A DNA stretch of 64,000 nucleotides, taken from NCBI RefSeq assembly GCF_000208865.1, contig NC_018389.1, forward strand, positions 558,001 to 622,000, given 5' to 3'. The notes under the pieces are model-generated. The model saw only the letters and a list, made by a program, of their open reading frames with translations. It made no database searches and was not told the DNA's origin. Both the position numbers and the translations under genes were made by a program. The stretch is from Neospora caninum Liverpool. Lineage: Eukaryota > Apicomplexa > Conoidasida > Eucoccidiorida > Sarcocystidae. Shown piece after piece: positions 35,602 to 48,317 of the stretch; position 1 is the stretch's first letter; every line of letters begins with the position of its first letter.

Positions 35602-38113
35602 ATGAGTTGGGGTTGGAGAGCAAGCGACTCGCCGCCTCCGGAGCCCGACCCCCGCCGGGTGAGAAAGGCGCGAGAGGTGAGGACCTCCCCTTCTCTCGTG
35701 AAAAGCTTCTTGGGGAATAGCCTGAGACACCCTGAAGGCGCGTGACTGGTGCGCAGCGCGGTAGGCCTCACCGCCGGAGCGCGCTGCGTCTCCAGGCGCA
35801 GAACGAGGAGGCGACAGAGCGAGAGACACAAGTTTCCAGGCTCGGTCGCGAACGCCTCATGTCACAGGCCTTGAAATGCCCCGAGTTCGTAGAGTGCCGA
35901 AGCTTCTCGCGGCCGCAAAGCGCGCAAAGATATTACCATAAAGCAACAGTTGCGTGCACGTCACGTAGCGCAGACGGCTCTTTGCGTCTGTCTTCTCCCT
36001 TTGTGTGCCGAAAAAAGATTCGCACAACACACGAGCTTCGTGTGTATCCCCTCCTGTCACGCATCCGCCACGCTCCTCTCTCTTCTGAACTTTATGTGTC
36101 ACTCCCGTGCGTCTGGCTAGATAGGACGTTGTCAACCGGTGTGTGCCTTTCCTCATGCAAGCGAACAGTCCCCCGAGCCCCGCGCAGAGCCAAGACCACA
36201 CTCTCTTTTGTACGCACGCGTTTTGCTTCGATTACAGATCGATAGACAGGCACAGATTTATCTGTAGGTGGAACCTGGAGACGCGTGTCAGCACTGGCTG
36301 AGCTCGGACCCGTATTTGGGCAACTTGGCGAAGCGTGCGCGGTCCAGCGAGGGAAGAAATTCACGGTGTTGTGTGGTTTCCAAGCCTCTGCGAAAAGGAG
36401 CAACGATGAGGATTTATGTGTCTCCTTCCAAGAACTCTGTGCGCCGTTTTTCATCTTCTTCTGAACTTTTTGCTGCGTACAGGCTGGGCAGCCTCCGCCG
36501 TATCCTCAGTCAGCAGATGGCGCCTCCGCTCCAGCGTACGTACACCCGCCTGCGTGGCAGGGGCCTACGCGCTCCCACCACGTTCCCTACGCGTCTTCCT
36601 ACGCTCCCGGATATCCCTCGCCGCCTTCGTCCGAGGCGTCTCCGTACTGGGAAGACCATCAACGCATGCAGACTGTGCAGCATGCGCCCGGGAGAGACAG
36701 GCGCGACCGCGTCCGGCAGCTCGAGGGCGAGTGTCTAGACAGCCTGCAGTCGTCTCTGCGAGTGGTGGCGGAAACCAATGAGGTCTCACAGCGCACCGCA
36801 GTTCAACTGGATGCGCAGTCTGGTAAGACGCGTGAGCGCACATTTCCAGGGTTTCGCTTTCACTGGGGAACACAAGAAGAATGCCCCGAGGGAAGTCAAG
36901 AGCAAAACTCTTCTTTCTTCTGCCTTCCGCGAGTCCTCTCTCTCTCTGCGCGCCAATTTGCTCTCGCTCGCTCGGTTGTACCATCTTGCGCGGCCTCGGC
37001 TGAGTTTTTCTTTCTCCCGGCGTTCTCTCTTTGTGGCGAAGAGGCACACGGAGACCTGTCACACGCTTACAAACGGCTCGTGGACTGCCTTTTGCGAACG
37101 CCACGGAAAAAAATTTGATATGTCGTCCCCCGCAGGAATCGCTGCAAAGAGAAACAAGTACCGCCCTGGCTTTTTAGAGAACGGCCCCCTCAGTTTTTCG
37201 TCGCGGTTTCTTCCCTTGGCAGTTTCTTCCCTTCGTCTTTCCGTGTCGCGCAGCTTCTCTGGGCGAGTGTCTCTGCCGCTCCGGCGTCATTGCCCCTCTC
37301 CGCTGTCTGGTTCTACCGGGCTCCTCGCCTTCTCTCTCTCTCGTCTCCCTCGCATGCTGTTCGCGCGCCAAACGTGTTGTCTTCTCCCTGCGTCTCCCCT
37401 TTGTCTTTCCGCAGAGCAGCTCCGGGGCATAAAAAACACGACGGAAGACATTCACGCGGATCTTCAGACTTCGGACTACTTGCTTAAAGGCATGAAGACT
37501 TGGTGGGGTTCCTTCACGCAGCTGTTCACTTCGCCGCCCGCGCCGCGATCCGCGGCTGGCGTCTCCAGCGCAGAGAGGAAGGCTGGCACGCGAAAAGGCG
37601 AGAACAGACCGGAGAGGGAACGCGAAGAAGCAGCCGCTCAGGAAGAAAGGAGACAGCAGAGACTCGTGCAAGCTCACCGAGCACGCACAAGCGACTTCGA
37701 CGCTCGACTGGAAGGAGACCTCGAAAAGCTTTCTGTCATGGTGGGCCCTGTCAACCCAGAGAAGGACGAGCACCAAAACGGGGGAGTCAGAAGTCTCCGC
37801 GTTTGCACGGGGACAGCAGGATGGGGAGTGAGGAGACAGAGAGGGGGCGGCAAACACGAGACACGGAGAGGGAGAGGAGAAAGCGGTCTTGCCTTTCTGG
37901 CCCGACCAGGCAATTCTCTCTTTGCGGTCACGCCTCATGGGTTTTCCTGCCAGGTGCGAGTGCCTGGTTTGCCCCCGCACGCGCAACTTTGGTGTTCTAA
38001 TGAGGAACAGGCCGACGGACTTTGAACGGGAAAACGGCGGGAAGAGAGAGATCGACATTGCTTCTTGAAAGTATCTCGCGCATATACCCCTCAAGCTCCA
38101 TACCTAGGGATGC

Positions 38114-38153
<40 letters not shown>

Positions 38154-38502
38154 TTGTAGGTGAATATATGCAAGGTTCAGATGCGTCCTGTATACGTGGC
38201 AGTTTCTGTTCCGACAGTGTTTCACAAAGCCGGAGGGCTGCGCCAGTGTTTCAAGGATTCGAACCAAGATGCGTGTGGCTGTGTCCGTTGAGGGCATGGA
38301 GACAGGGAAGAATGGTTTTTCGCTTGCTGGTGCTCGGGTGTCTCTACAGCTGGAAGAGCTCCACGGCCGGGCTGTTCAGATGAACGGCGCGTTACAGGAG
38401 CAGAATAGCTTGCTCGACGAGATCAACCAGAACGTCGACGCGAACCAGCAGACTCTGGAGAGACAGCGGCAGACGATGCAGAAGATCATAAAGAAAGGCT
38501 AG
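35602..38502 (+). CDS. Qbc-SNARE, SNAP-25/SNAP-29 class
   Basis: A membrane-fusion SNARE that supplies two helices to a four-helix bundle. Four phase-consistent exons: 35602-35658, 36483-36822, 37415-37740 and 38350-38502, giving 291 residues. The N-terminal about 80 residues are Pro/Tyr/Ser-rich (GQPPPYPQSADGASAPAYVH). The Qb helix reads LQSSLRVVAETNEVSQRTAV and continues after an intron with EQLRGIKNTTEDIHADLQTS. A basic, Glu/Arg-rich linker follows. The Qc helix reads LEKLSVM joined to LEELHGRAVQMNGALQEQNS, with central-layer Gln, then DEINQNVDANQQTLERQRQT and the stop after IIKKG. There is no membrane helix and no Cys cluster for palmitoylation in the linker, so SNAP-29-like membrane recruitment through partners is more likely than SNAP-25-like anchoring. 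Confidence 0.92.
38116..38150. repeat. (TA)n microsatellite
   Basis: Uninterrupted alternating TA in the last intron of the Qbc-SNARE gene. Confidence 0.9.
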
Positions 38503-40392
38503 CTTTGCCGGAGGCACCGACTCGTGCCTTTCTCGCCCTTCCGCCCCACACGGCAGGCGCCGCGAGCAGGTGTCTCTTTGCTTTCCAAGTCTCTGTGGGA
38601 GGGCTTTTCGAGACAAGACAGGCGCGGGGGTCTTCCATCCAAAGAAAACGCGTTTTTGATCTCTGTTCGCCCCTGGCTTCGCTTCCTCGCTTCTCGTTAT
38701 CCTGCTCGAGTGTCTGTACAGCTCGTCTCTCCTCTCTGATGCCACGGGAAAGCCCACGATTTTGTGTGGAGCTAGTTTCGACAGGTCCTGCGTTTCGCGT
38801 GATAGTGCTTTCGTCTTGCGTTCCCCGAAGACTTTTGAGACATGCACGCTCTTTCGCAGAGAGTCTGTCACGGGATTTTTGCTTCGCAAGTGTGCTCTCA
38901 CCGTTGCTGCGATGTGTGGGTACCGGGGTGTCTTTTGACGCGTGTCAGCGGTTTTGCGAACGAGGCAGAATGCACATCGTGTTCAACTGGTCTTGTCTTC
39001 TTTCCCACTTTTTAAAAATTATCCCTTCGAAGGGTGCTCCTCTGAAGAGCAAACGCCAACGGCAGGAAGACGCAAAACGTGACCGCGGAGAGCACCACTT
39101 GATATCGTACCGGAATGGGTTTTCCAGCAGACTGTGCGGTATTAAATATGCACCATCTAGTGTGGGAGTCAGACCCGAAGCGTGGCGACCCCAGGGAAAG
39201 TTCCGACGCACCGCGCTGAGGCCGGAAACCTTTCCAGAGACCCTGCGCTTGACAGCGCTGCCACGTATCGGCTTGTATTCGGGGGCAGATGACCCCCCCA
39301 GAGAACGAGCCTGGGCGGGGAGCTCGCAAAGGGAACACAGCAGAATGCGAGTGATCCCGTGCCGCGTGCAAGAAAGCTCGGGTTCGAGGATGCACCGAAG
39401 ATCGGCTTTTCATGGAAATAGTCTCTCATTTTCTTTTGGAAAGGCGAGAGCTGCAGACACCCTCGGAGCTGGGACCGCAGTCCGGTCGTTTGAGCGTCTT
39501 TAGGGAACAGAGGCCCAGACGCTTCTTAGCCCGCGCTTGGGTTTAAAGGACGGCGCAAATGGAACAGGAAGAGAGAACAAGCGAGACGTGCGTCGTTCTC
39601 TTTGTGTTCACGCGCGCAGCTCAAAGGACCACCGACGCGTGTGTACGAGCGAGCGAAACCGCGGATGAGAAGAACGGTGGCACCGGAGCCAAGGCCGCGA
39701 GAAACGAAAGGAGAGAAGAGAGAAGAAAGCGGGGGAGAGAGGCGATGAACGGGGAGCAGAAAACGGGAGATGCAAGAACTCGATTTCTTCACGAAACACG
39801 GAAACTACATAAAACGGAGAAGATCAGCGAGAGCCATTCTGCTCGTTTCGCAAGATGCATTGGAACACCACATGCAAAAAGGCGTTTGCATGCAGGGGGA
39901 GGCCTTTTCTCTTTTCCCAGGCAACAAACGTCGGCCGACGTCTGTGCTGGTTTACCCGCTCCGCGACGATTTTAACGTTTCAAAAGCATCGTTTCTGCTT
40001 CACGAGAGACCGGACCCTTGCGCATGCTCGTAATGCGTCTTGTCTTTTTCCAAAAAACAAAACTCACGACACTCGCCCCTGTCTGTGTCCAGCGCGCCTG
40101 TCCCTCCCCCCCCCCCGCTGGGCCCTGAGAGGAGACACCGTCCCTAGGCCGCAGCAGCTGCGCGACAGAAGCCAAGGCGACACACCGCGCTGCCACGATG
40201 GAAAATGAAAGCGAAGGAAAGAGGAAAAGGAACGAACAAAAGGAACGAACAAAAGGAACGAGAAGAGAAGGAAAGAAGAGAAGGAAAGAGAAGAAAAGGG
40301 GAAGAAGTGCACTGAAGGATGCCCCTTGCGTCTCCCTCACCACTGTTTTCTTCCCCTTCTTTCTAGACTGCCCCGTCCACAAAACTCCCTCT
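38503..40392. other. Convergent 3' region between the SNARE and SAPS genes
   Basis: Both flanking genes end here, so this should hold two 3' UTRs. An open plus frame from 38505 to 39503 has no family motif and starts just after the SNARE stop; I treat it as chance. A poly-C run lies near 40105 and a purine-rich tract at 40200-40310. Confidence 0.6.
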
Positions 40393-43300
40393 TTACACTT
40401 GCTCATCTTCCCCTCTCTTTTTCAGACTGTCTTCCTTCTCTTTGCCGTCCTCCCCGTTCGTTTCCTGGTCCACATCCTTGTCGGGTCCCCTCCGAGACAG
40501 GTTATCGACGCCCCTCGCGTTGTCTGCCGACCTGGCCTCGTCTTGTCTCCGCTCTTCCCCTCTCTCGCCGCGAACAGATTCGGTGGGCGCCTGCTCTCGC
40601 AAGAGCGCGAGTTCAATGGAGTCTTGCCGCACGGGCCGAAACGCATGCGCGCCGCCATGACTCTGAGGATTCTGACAAAACGTTCCCCCGTAGCCGTCGC
40701 TGGTGCGAGCGCCGCGAGTCGCGTGATTCCCGGCATCAGAGAGAGGCGCGTCTCCGAAGGCGCCTTCGCCGTGCGAAGCACCAGCGCCGAAAAGGTCCGA
40801 GCTCGCGTACACGTCTTGCAGATTCCCGTTGTACGCCGCGCCGCTGGTATCGGATTCGAACGCAGGCTTCGCCGTGTACACCCCAGAACCCCCAAAGCTG
40901 TCGCCGGAAGACGGGAAGGAGTCGCCGAGAGTTCGGACTGCTGGAAGCGTCGCGAGAGTCCCGTCTTCCAGGTCCAAGCTCACCGCGTCCTCGCTCTGAA
41001 AAGCAGGAAAGAAAAAGAAGTGGAGACGACAGGCGCGCGCAGGCTCGAGGGGAAGGGCACCATGCGCATAAAGGGGAGAGAGAGGAGAGAGAGGAGAGGG
41101 AGGAGAGGGAGGAGAGGGAGAGAGTAAGACACAGAGAGGAGAGGGAGAGAAGAGAAAGCAAGGCACAGAAAGAGAAAGGGAACGGAAAAGAAAGGCGTGG
41201 GAGGAAAAGAGAAGACCACCGTCGCATTGGCTGTTTTCAAAGAGAACGTGAGAGGTACGGACGAGACACAACGAGACCGACTGAGTCGGCACCGAATTTG
41301 CCCGGCGAGGAAGAAAGCCACAAAATGGTGACGTGGAACTTTAAAGAGACTCTTCAGAACGCAGAAGATGAAATGAGGAAAGACCTTGAACCACGCGAGA
41401 CTGGAAAATGAAAACTTACGAGAATCATCTGTTGATAGTACAGCAACTCGCTAACCACGTCGTCCCACTGCCGTTGCCAGACGACAGGCAAGAGGTCCAA
41501 GAGCTGAAGAAACAGCGCCCGGGACATGCACGCTTCGTGAAGGGAAACCACGCGAGAGACGCGTCCCTGTCCATCGTGTCAACAGCAGGTTGGTGTTCGG
41601 CCAGAAACCCGCCGAGGAAGGAAAAGAGAGAAAAAACAGATACTCCGAAAGGCCCTTTTCTCTTTCTCAGGACTCTCAGGTCTCCGAAAGGCATGCATCC
41701 CTTTCACCACAGGCGCAACCTCTGGCAAACAGGAGAGTCTTTTGGATCTCTCTCATTCCGAGCAGCCTTCCTTCTCCTCTCGACCGTTTCATCTTCTTCT
41801 CTCTTGTCTTTCTGGCAAGCGTCGTTTTTCTGGAAACCGAGAAACGGCGCCACCGCGCTCCTGCTTCGCCCTGCAAAGGCAGCCTTGTTATCGCATGTTC
41901 CCAAGAAAACGTCGAAGCCGCGCCACGCGCAACACCCCCCTGGCACGGTTGTTCTCCCCTGTTCTTTCCGCATTCTTCTCCCCTATATTCCCGCCCGTTT
42001 CTGTCCCCCCCCCCCCCGCCCGCCCCTCGCTTTTCTGATCCTTTCTGTCGCGCTGTGTTTTCGTCCTACCTCGGGTTTCGCCTCGAGAGTCGCTCCGACC
42101 AGCTGCGCAATTTGCAGAAGGTGTGCGGTGTATCCGCAGGTTTCCCGTTTCTCTCTCTTCTGTCTGCTTCCCCTGTTCCGGTCGTCTGCCTCGCGCTCGC
42201 CAGTCTCCTGTCCGCCCCCGTTCGTTTCTTCCGAGCCGCGACGCCGCCCCAACGCACGCGCTCCGTCCAGCGTGGCCGCGAGCGCTTGCCGGCTTCGGCG
42301 TTTCGCCTGGAAGTGCGCGATGAGGAGAGGAATCAGCCGCGTGTGCTGGAAAACGATCTGCGGACCACTGTCCAACTCGCTGCGCTGCAACACAGACTGC
42401 AGCATGTCCGTGACCGTGAGATGCAAGAGAGTGTTCCAGGGATGCAGGAACAGGAGTTCGACTGCGAGGTCCAGGACGCCTCGCTGGAGCAACGCAGAAG
42501 CGGTTCGAACGGCGTTGCTCTTCAGCAGAGATTTCACCAAGGTCAGCAGCTCGAGGGTCTCCATGCCGACCGCAGGGAACTCGCCGTTCGCCAGACGGGA
42601 GGACGCGAGCGACGCGCCGCAACCCTTCAACCTCCAGCGGGAAAAAGGACCCGAAAACGCAAACGACGCGCCGTGCGCAGACGTGGGCGAGCAAGAGCAG
42701 AGAGGCAACGGCGCCCGAGAAGCGCCCGGCACCTCCAAAGAAGCGGAGGAAGCTGGGGAAGAGAAAGCAGGGGAAGAGAAAGGAGGGGAAGAGAAAGCAG
42801 GGGACGGGGGAGAAGACGCAGACGAAGGAGGGGAAGAGAAAGGAGAGGAAGGGGTGTCTTGCGGTTCCTCGGTACGCGGCTTCGCTTCGGGTTCTCCCCT
42901 GTTCGCGGGTTCAGGCGTCCCCTCAGTTCTCGCCGCGGCTCTTCCGTTTGGATTCGCCTTCTCTGCCAGGGGGTTTTGCTTCTCCGGCGCCGCCTTGTCA
43001 GTGTCGCCTCGTGCACTCTCCTGAGCGGCCCTCGCCACGTCTTCGAAACCGCAGCACGCCGTCAACTTCGCCATCAGTCGATCCAAGTTGGGGTGTATGT
43101 ACAGCTCGACGAACTCGCCGGCCTCCAACTGCTGGATCCACTTGCGGTCTTCCTTGGCGAAGACGGACGACGCGAGAGTTTCGTCTTCTTCGATCTCAAA
43201 GACGCCGTTGAAGCCGCGAATGTCCAAGCCCTCCTCCTCGCTCTCCTGCGCGCCCCCTGAAAGCGCCAAAACGTTCCTGTGAGGCTCTTCGTCTTCTCCG

Positions 43301-46300
43301 CCTCGCGCCTCGGCAGGTCCACCACACGAGGAAGACGCGCCTGAACCTTGAAACGGAGAAAAGGCCTCGTCCGTCTCTCCCCTGTCGCCTGTCTCCCCTG
43401 TCTCCCCTGTCTCGCTGGCGAGCCCATCCCTCTGACCAGAGGAAACGGCCGCCGAGGAGGACACAAACGGATCAGAAGACGGTCCTGTTCCTCTCCCCTC
43501 TTGGGGGTTCCCCTCTCTCGCTTCCGTCTCGCTCCGCTCGTTTGCCCCCCGACCAGCTGCGTCTCCCGCCTTCGCTCCCGCGTCGTTGTCTGTCGAGACA
43601 CCCGACGACGCGCGGTCTCTCTGAGGCGCCGCGAGCGAGGCGTCCGCACCGTTTTCAAAGGTCCCGGAGTCTCCTGCGGCGAGAACGAATTCCTCTTCGC
43701 CCGGTCGTGAGAACAGTCTCTGTTCTGGCGGGTCGGCTGTCTCTGCTTTCTCATCTGAAGTCAGCGCGCCTCCGCGCGTGCCATGCTCCGTTGCGTCTTC
43801 CTGCCCTGCTCCGGTCGCCCCGTCGTTCTTTCTCCGCTCCACTTTCTGCCTCTCGTCCTCTGTGCGACTGTCGCCCTCGTCGTCTCCGGCTGTGTTGCCC
43901 AGATCGCCTTCTCTTCCTTCCTCCTCCCCGCCCTCGCCGTCGCTGTTTGGTGTCTCCGTGTTCCCCTCGCTCGCCGCTGGAGGCTCGGCGTCTCCGTCTT
44001 CGTCCGTCGCCGTTTCGGGTCCGTCCATCGGCGCGCCGAGGGTCGGCGGGTCGGAGGCAGTTCCCGGGCCACTCGCCTCGGAAATCTGGTTCTCCCCCAC
44101 GCAAGTGCAACAGAGAAGGTCGGTCAAAATCGACACGCCGGAGGAGACGCACGAGGGGCACTGGCAAAGGAGACAGAGACACGGCAAACGCGCGGAACTT
44201 GGGGAAGCCGCCATCTCTTCTTCTGCAGGCGAGACGAAACGAGAAGAAGGCAGGCGACAGACAACTGCGAAGAAGCAAGAGGTTCGCGACCAAGGGAAAC
44301 GAGAGGGACAGGAAACAACGCGAGGAACACCAGAAGGGGACCTCGAAGAAAAAACCGAAAAACAGTCGAGCGCGAGAGAGACAGAACACCACACGAAATC
44401 GACCAAACACGATCAAGCACACAACCGCACACGCACTGCGTCGCGCCGCTCTGCCAGCCACCCCCCCCCTCTCCGTCCGAAATTCTTCTTCCTCTAGCTT
44501 TCACGTCCCTGGCCCGTACCTCGGAGGTGACCATGTCGACGAGTTGGAGAAGAACCTGCTGGCTGGTGAGATCTCTGAGGAGAACGGGGAAGTAGGAAAT
44601 GAAGAGACGCTGGTAAATCAGCTCTCGAGCCACGAGCGTAACGCAGACCTGACCTTCTAGACCACACATGACGTCCTCGTCCTCTTCGCGCGTCTGAGCT
44701 GCCTCAGACGCACAAGAAGCCGGAGAAACAGACGGCGCCTCTGCGGAACTCTCCTCTGTCGATGCGCAGCTGGACCCGGACTCAGCAGCTTCGCTCGGCG
44801 TCAGAGAGCATGCGTTGCCATCGCCGAGAGCTCGAGGCGCCGAGGCCGTCGCACGACGCGGGAAAGGCCGGGTGTCTGCTGAGTGTTTCAGCAGCCGAAA
44901 GAGGGTCGGGATGATGGTACTCGGTTCGATGAGGGCCTAAAAAAGCGGAAGAAAACGTTCCGGTCTTCCGCGGGTGTCTCTGCCGTCCAACGGGTTTGAG
45001 TCTCCGACACAAACGGCGACTTCACCAGGCCGGTGAGATGCTGGACCGACAGAGGGATCACTTTCTCGAAAAAAAACTGGGTGCACGGCGGAGCGGGAGA
45101 GAACTGCTGCTGTCTTCACTCACAACTCGTGGGATCTATTTCAAACACTTCCACTGCGGAGTCTTTGCGAAAACGGTTCCCGCGTCTCGCAATGTTACGT
45201 GAAGCGATGCATCCGCGTCAACGGCGACATCCACACCGAACAAAAGAGAGATACAACAGAACCTACAGTTGCAAGAAAGCATACATTCCCTATCTACACA
45301 GACGTCTACACCGGTATTGAGTATTCCGCAATAAGGGTATTCCACATTAAACAGGCATACTCACAGAAATCAACACTTACTGATGCTGATAATTCTATAT
45401 GTACATATATTTCAATGCGTAGTATATGGAATGGATTCCGGACTGCCTGCGTATTTGTGAATAGGGATTGACATCCATGTGGTGTAGGTACACCTGGGTA
45501 TGTGGTGTTTCTACTCGGTCGTACGCGCTCACCGGTATGCACTGTTCAACGTAGAGGACGCATTTATACAGATCTGAAAAGAGCAAAGAACACAACACAG
45601 CAAAGAAGAGTGACGAGAAAAAACGCCGGAGTCCTTCTAGAAACTGAAAGGTGAGAGAAACCGAGACCAGGGGAAACGGCGAAAACAAGGGGTAAGAGAG
45701 ACCATGCGAAAACCGCATGCGACACAGGAGCGAAGAAGGATCCGAGGAAAGACGGGCGAGACGGAGAAGAGACGCGCGGCTAACGAACTCTGAGGGAGAG
45801 CAAGGAGGAAGGCGGGCGGGGAGGGCGTGGGAGACAAGCCCGCATCAGCTCTTCGATGCAGGTTAATCGGCGGTGAGAGAGCGCGAGAGGAAAAAACGAC
45901 GCACCTGCAATCGAGCGACTGTAGAGATGCCGAGCCAGCGCTTGCGGCGCATCTCCGAGAGAAGCCAGATAGGCAACCGTCTGCAGCGGAAACGCGGTAA
46001 AGCAGAGGTCTTGGAGAGTCTCCCGAGAGCACACACGAAATGCGCATCCACGCATGCATCGCGAGACAGGGAAGAGGGCACACCTTAACTTCAGGCGCCT
46101 CGACGAGCGATCCTGCTCGTTGCTTTCTCTCTCTCTTTGCCTTCCTTTCTCTCCCCTTCTGCTGCGTGGAGTCCAAAACGCGAGCATTCGTCGATGCCCC
46201 ATCTGTTGTTTCTCGGAGCAAACCTTTCTTCTCGGATTTGTTCGTAGTCTCACCTCGTCGGGGTGCGCCTTGACGATCGCCTGCCAGCAGCGAGAGAAGT

Positions 46301-48317
46301 AGCCTGCCAAAACGGGATTGAGCTGAGAGGACACCCGACAAAACGGAGAGAAAAACGAAAAAACGCTGAGATAAGAAGACGAACCGAAGCAGCTTGAGAA
46401 GCCAACGAGAACCCAGAAGGGGGGGGGGGCGAGTATGGATATCGGCGAATGCAACAGGAGCGGACGAAGAGAGAGAAGAGAGATCGCAAGCGACAGGAAA
46501 AAGTTACTCGACTCCGCCAGAGAAGAAAGGAAACACGTCTTACTGGGGCCGGATTTGCAAGGAAATTCCAGAAAGCGTCTCGAGCAGTCGCGCAGTTCGG
46601 ATCCGTCAAGAGCGCCCTGACAAGAAAAAAAATTGGCAAAGAATGCAACTCGCCAGGGTCAGGCGGCCCCGCTTTCTGCGCGGAGCGTCTCCTGAAGAGA
46701 AGCGCGAAGCTTCAGAAGAACGCGAGTCAAAAACGGGAAACGAGAGGAACAGACGGGGAGGTGGTTTGGGCCCAAGGGAGAGAGAAAACAGACACTGACG
46801 GTCCACAGGGCAAGCAACAATTTGACATTTGGCCTTTCCCCCGTTTTTCCCCCCCGTTCCCCTCCTATAAAAGCTAGTTGGACAGTCGGGACGTCACTCT
46901 CCACAAAAACACATATTCACATACATACTCACAGGAATATATACATATATATATGTGTGTGTAAAGACAGCTAGGTAGATGTCCGCAGATTCGTAGACAG
47001 ATCTTTATCCGCTGCGGATACTGAGCACACTAGACGCGGGTAGCGATAGACTCCTGGCAGTTACTCTCCCGAACACGTACAGAATGATCGGAGACGAGTG
47101 CGAACAGAAGACCTCCGCCGCGTAGTAGGGGCTGCTGTACTTTTGAGCAAATGATGCGTCTTCCCCTGGGAGAACCGTGAGGAGCCGGACGAGCTCGCCT
47201 ATCACCACCGGGCTGCTGAGGCTGTACGTACACCCCAGAGCCACACAGGGAACACAGAAGCGACGCCGTTTGGCGTCTGGTGACGAAGCCAGGACAGAGG
47301 GAAAGATTGGCCACAGCTGCAAAAACGAGCACAGCTCGCGGTCACTCTGCTGCATCGCGCGTCTCCCGACAAACTGTATCAGCCCGACTGTCCCTTTCCT
47401 GACTCTTCTTGTCTCTGTCTCTCCCTTGGTCTGACTCGATTTTTGCCCTTCCCTTTCCTGTCGTTCTGCGGGGAAACCGCGCCGCCGCGCATTTGCCTGC
47501 GAGGACCTTCGAATCTGGAGCGCGAAGGCACGCGTTCCCTGCGTCCTTACAATCGAATCAGCGCTGTTTCCTTTGCATGCAGTTCCTGCATGAACTGGTC
47601 ACTGTTGAGAACGAGCTCGAGTGTCGCTGCGGCTGCGGTTGATCGGGCGGCTTCGTTCTCTGGCGTGGGGTCTGCCGAGAGGCCGTTTTCCAACTCGCCT
47701 CTTTCTTCGCCGTCGTCCCGCATGCAGCCTCCGAGGTCGGCTGTGGCGTTGGGCTGTGCGTCGCCCTCGCGGGGGTGCGCCCGATCGCAGAGGTCGACCG
47801 GCGAGGCGCCTGCCGACGCCGTTCCTTCGCAGACCTGCGCTTCGAACGCGTACGGTGTCGCACTCAAGAGCGCAGAGAGACATTGCCTGGAAAAAAGACA
47901 CAGACGCACGCACGAGGGACTCAGGCTTCGGGGAGTCAGAGGGCAAGAAGGAGCGAAACGTAGTTCGGAAGAAGACACAAAGAGAGAGAGAGAGAGCAGG
48001 GGAGGGAAGGAGAGGGGACGGGAGGACGAGAGAGAGGAAGAGAGAGAAGCAGCGAGAAGAGCAGCAAGAGGAGCGTCGAGTGTGGCAGACAGAAGCGGCT
48101 GGTCGACAGCGAAGACCGAGCAGGGCGTGAAGAAGCGAGTACGCGACGGGAGACGCTCCCCCTCCCCCGGGGGCGGAAAAACGGCGCGAGAAGAGAGAGA
48201 AAACGAAAACCAGACACGAGGATGTACAGAGGGATACACACGAAGGGACGGACAAACTTACTGGTGGTCTTCCTCCTCCTCCAGCATCGACCAATACGAT
48301 CCGCCAACTTCCTCCAT
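40393..48317 (-). CDS. SAPS-domain protein, PP6/Sit4-type phosphatase regulatory subunit
   Basis: SAPS proteins bind and direct a PP6-type catalytic subunit. Exons: 48317-48262, 47886-47551, 47212 to about 47075, 46616-46544, 46322-46254, 46019-45905, 45573-45533, one unresolved near 45.1 kb, 44936-44520, 44085-42070, 41566-41420 and 40995-40393, about 1,300 residues. Family matches: VIGELVRLLTVLPGEDASFA with SSPYYAAEVFCS; LNPVLAGYFSRCWQAIVKAH; TLELLTLVKSLLKSN; VLDLAVELLFLHPWNTLLHL; AHLLQIAQLVGATLEAKPE; and LLPVVWQRQWDDVVSELLYY. The 672-codon exon begins with about 300 acidic Glu/Gly/Ser residues inserted into the SAPS region. The last exon (about 200 residues) is Gly/Ser/Asp-rich with TDS-like tail sequence. 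The start codon is tentative, because the frame stays open upstream of 48317. Confidence 0.88.
46933..46966. repeat. (TA)n-(TG)n microsatellite
   Basis: Short TA run followed by TGTGTGTG, in an intron of the SAPS gene. Confidence 0.8.

Noticed and set aside
36778..38025. Plus-strand ORF of 415 codons
   Set aside because: It crosses two introns of the Qbc-SNARE gene; only the 37415-37740 part is a true exon in that frame.
38505..39503. Plus-strand ORF of 332 codons just after the SNARE stop
   Set aside because: No family motif and mixed composition; most likely 3' UTR of a convergent gene pair.
41408..43260. Two overlapping plus-strand ORFs of 538 and 556 codons
   Set aside because: They lie antisense to the SAPS exons, whose frame carries clear family motifs and splice sites. 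GC-rich Arg/Pro composition leaves the opposite strand open.
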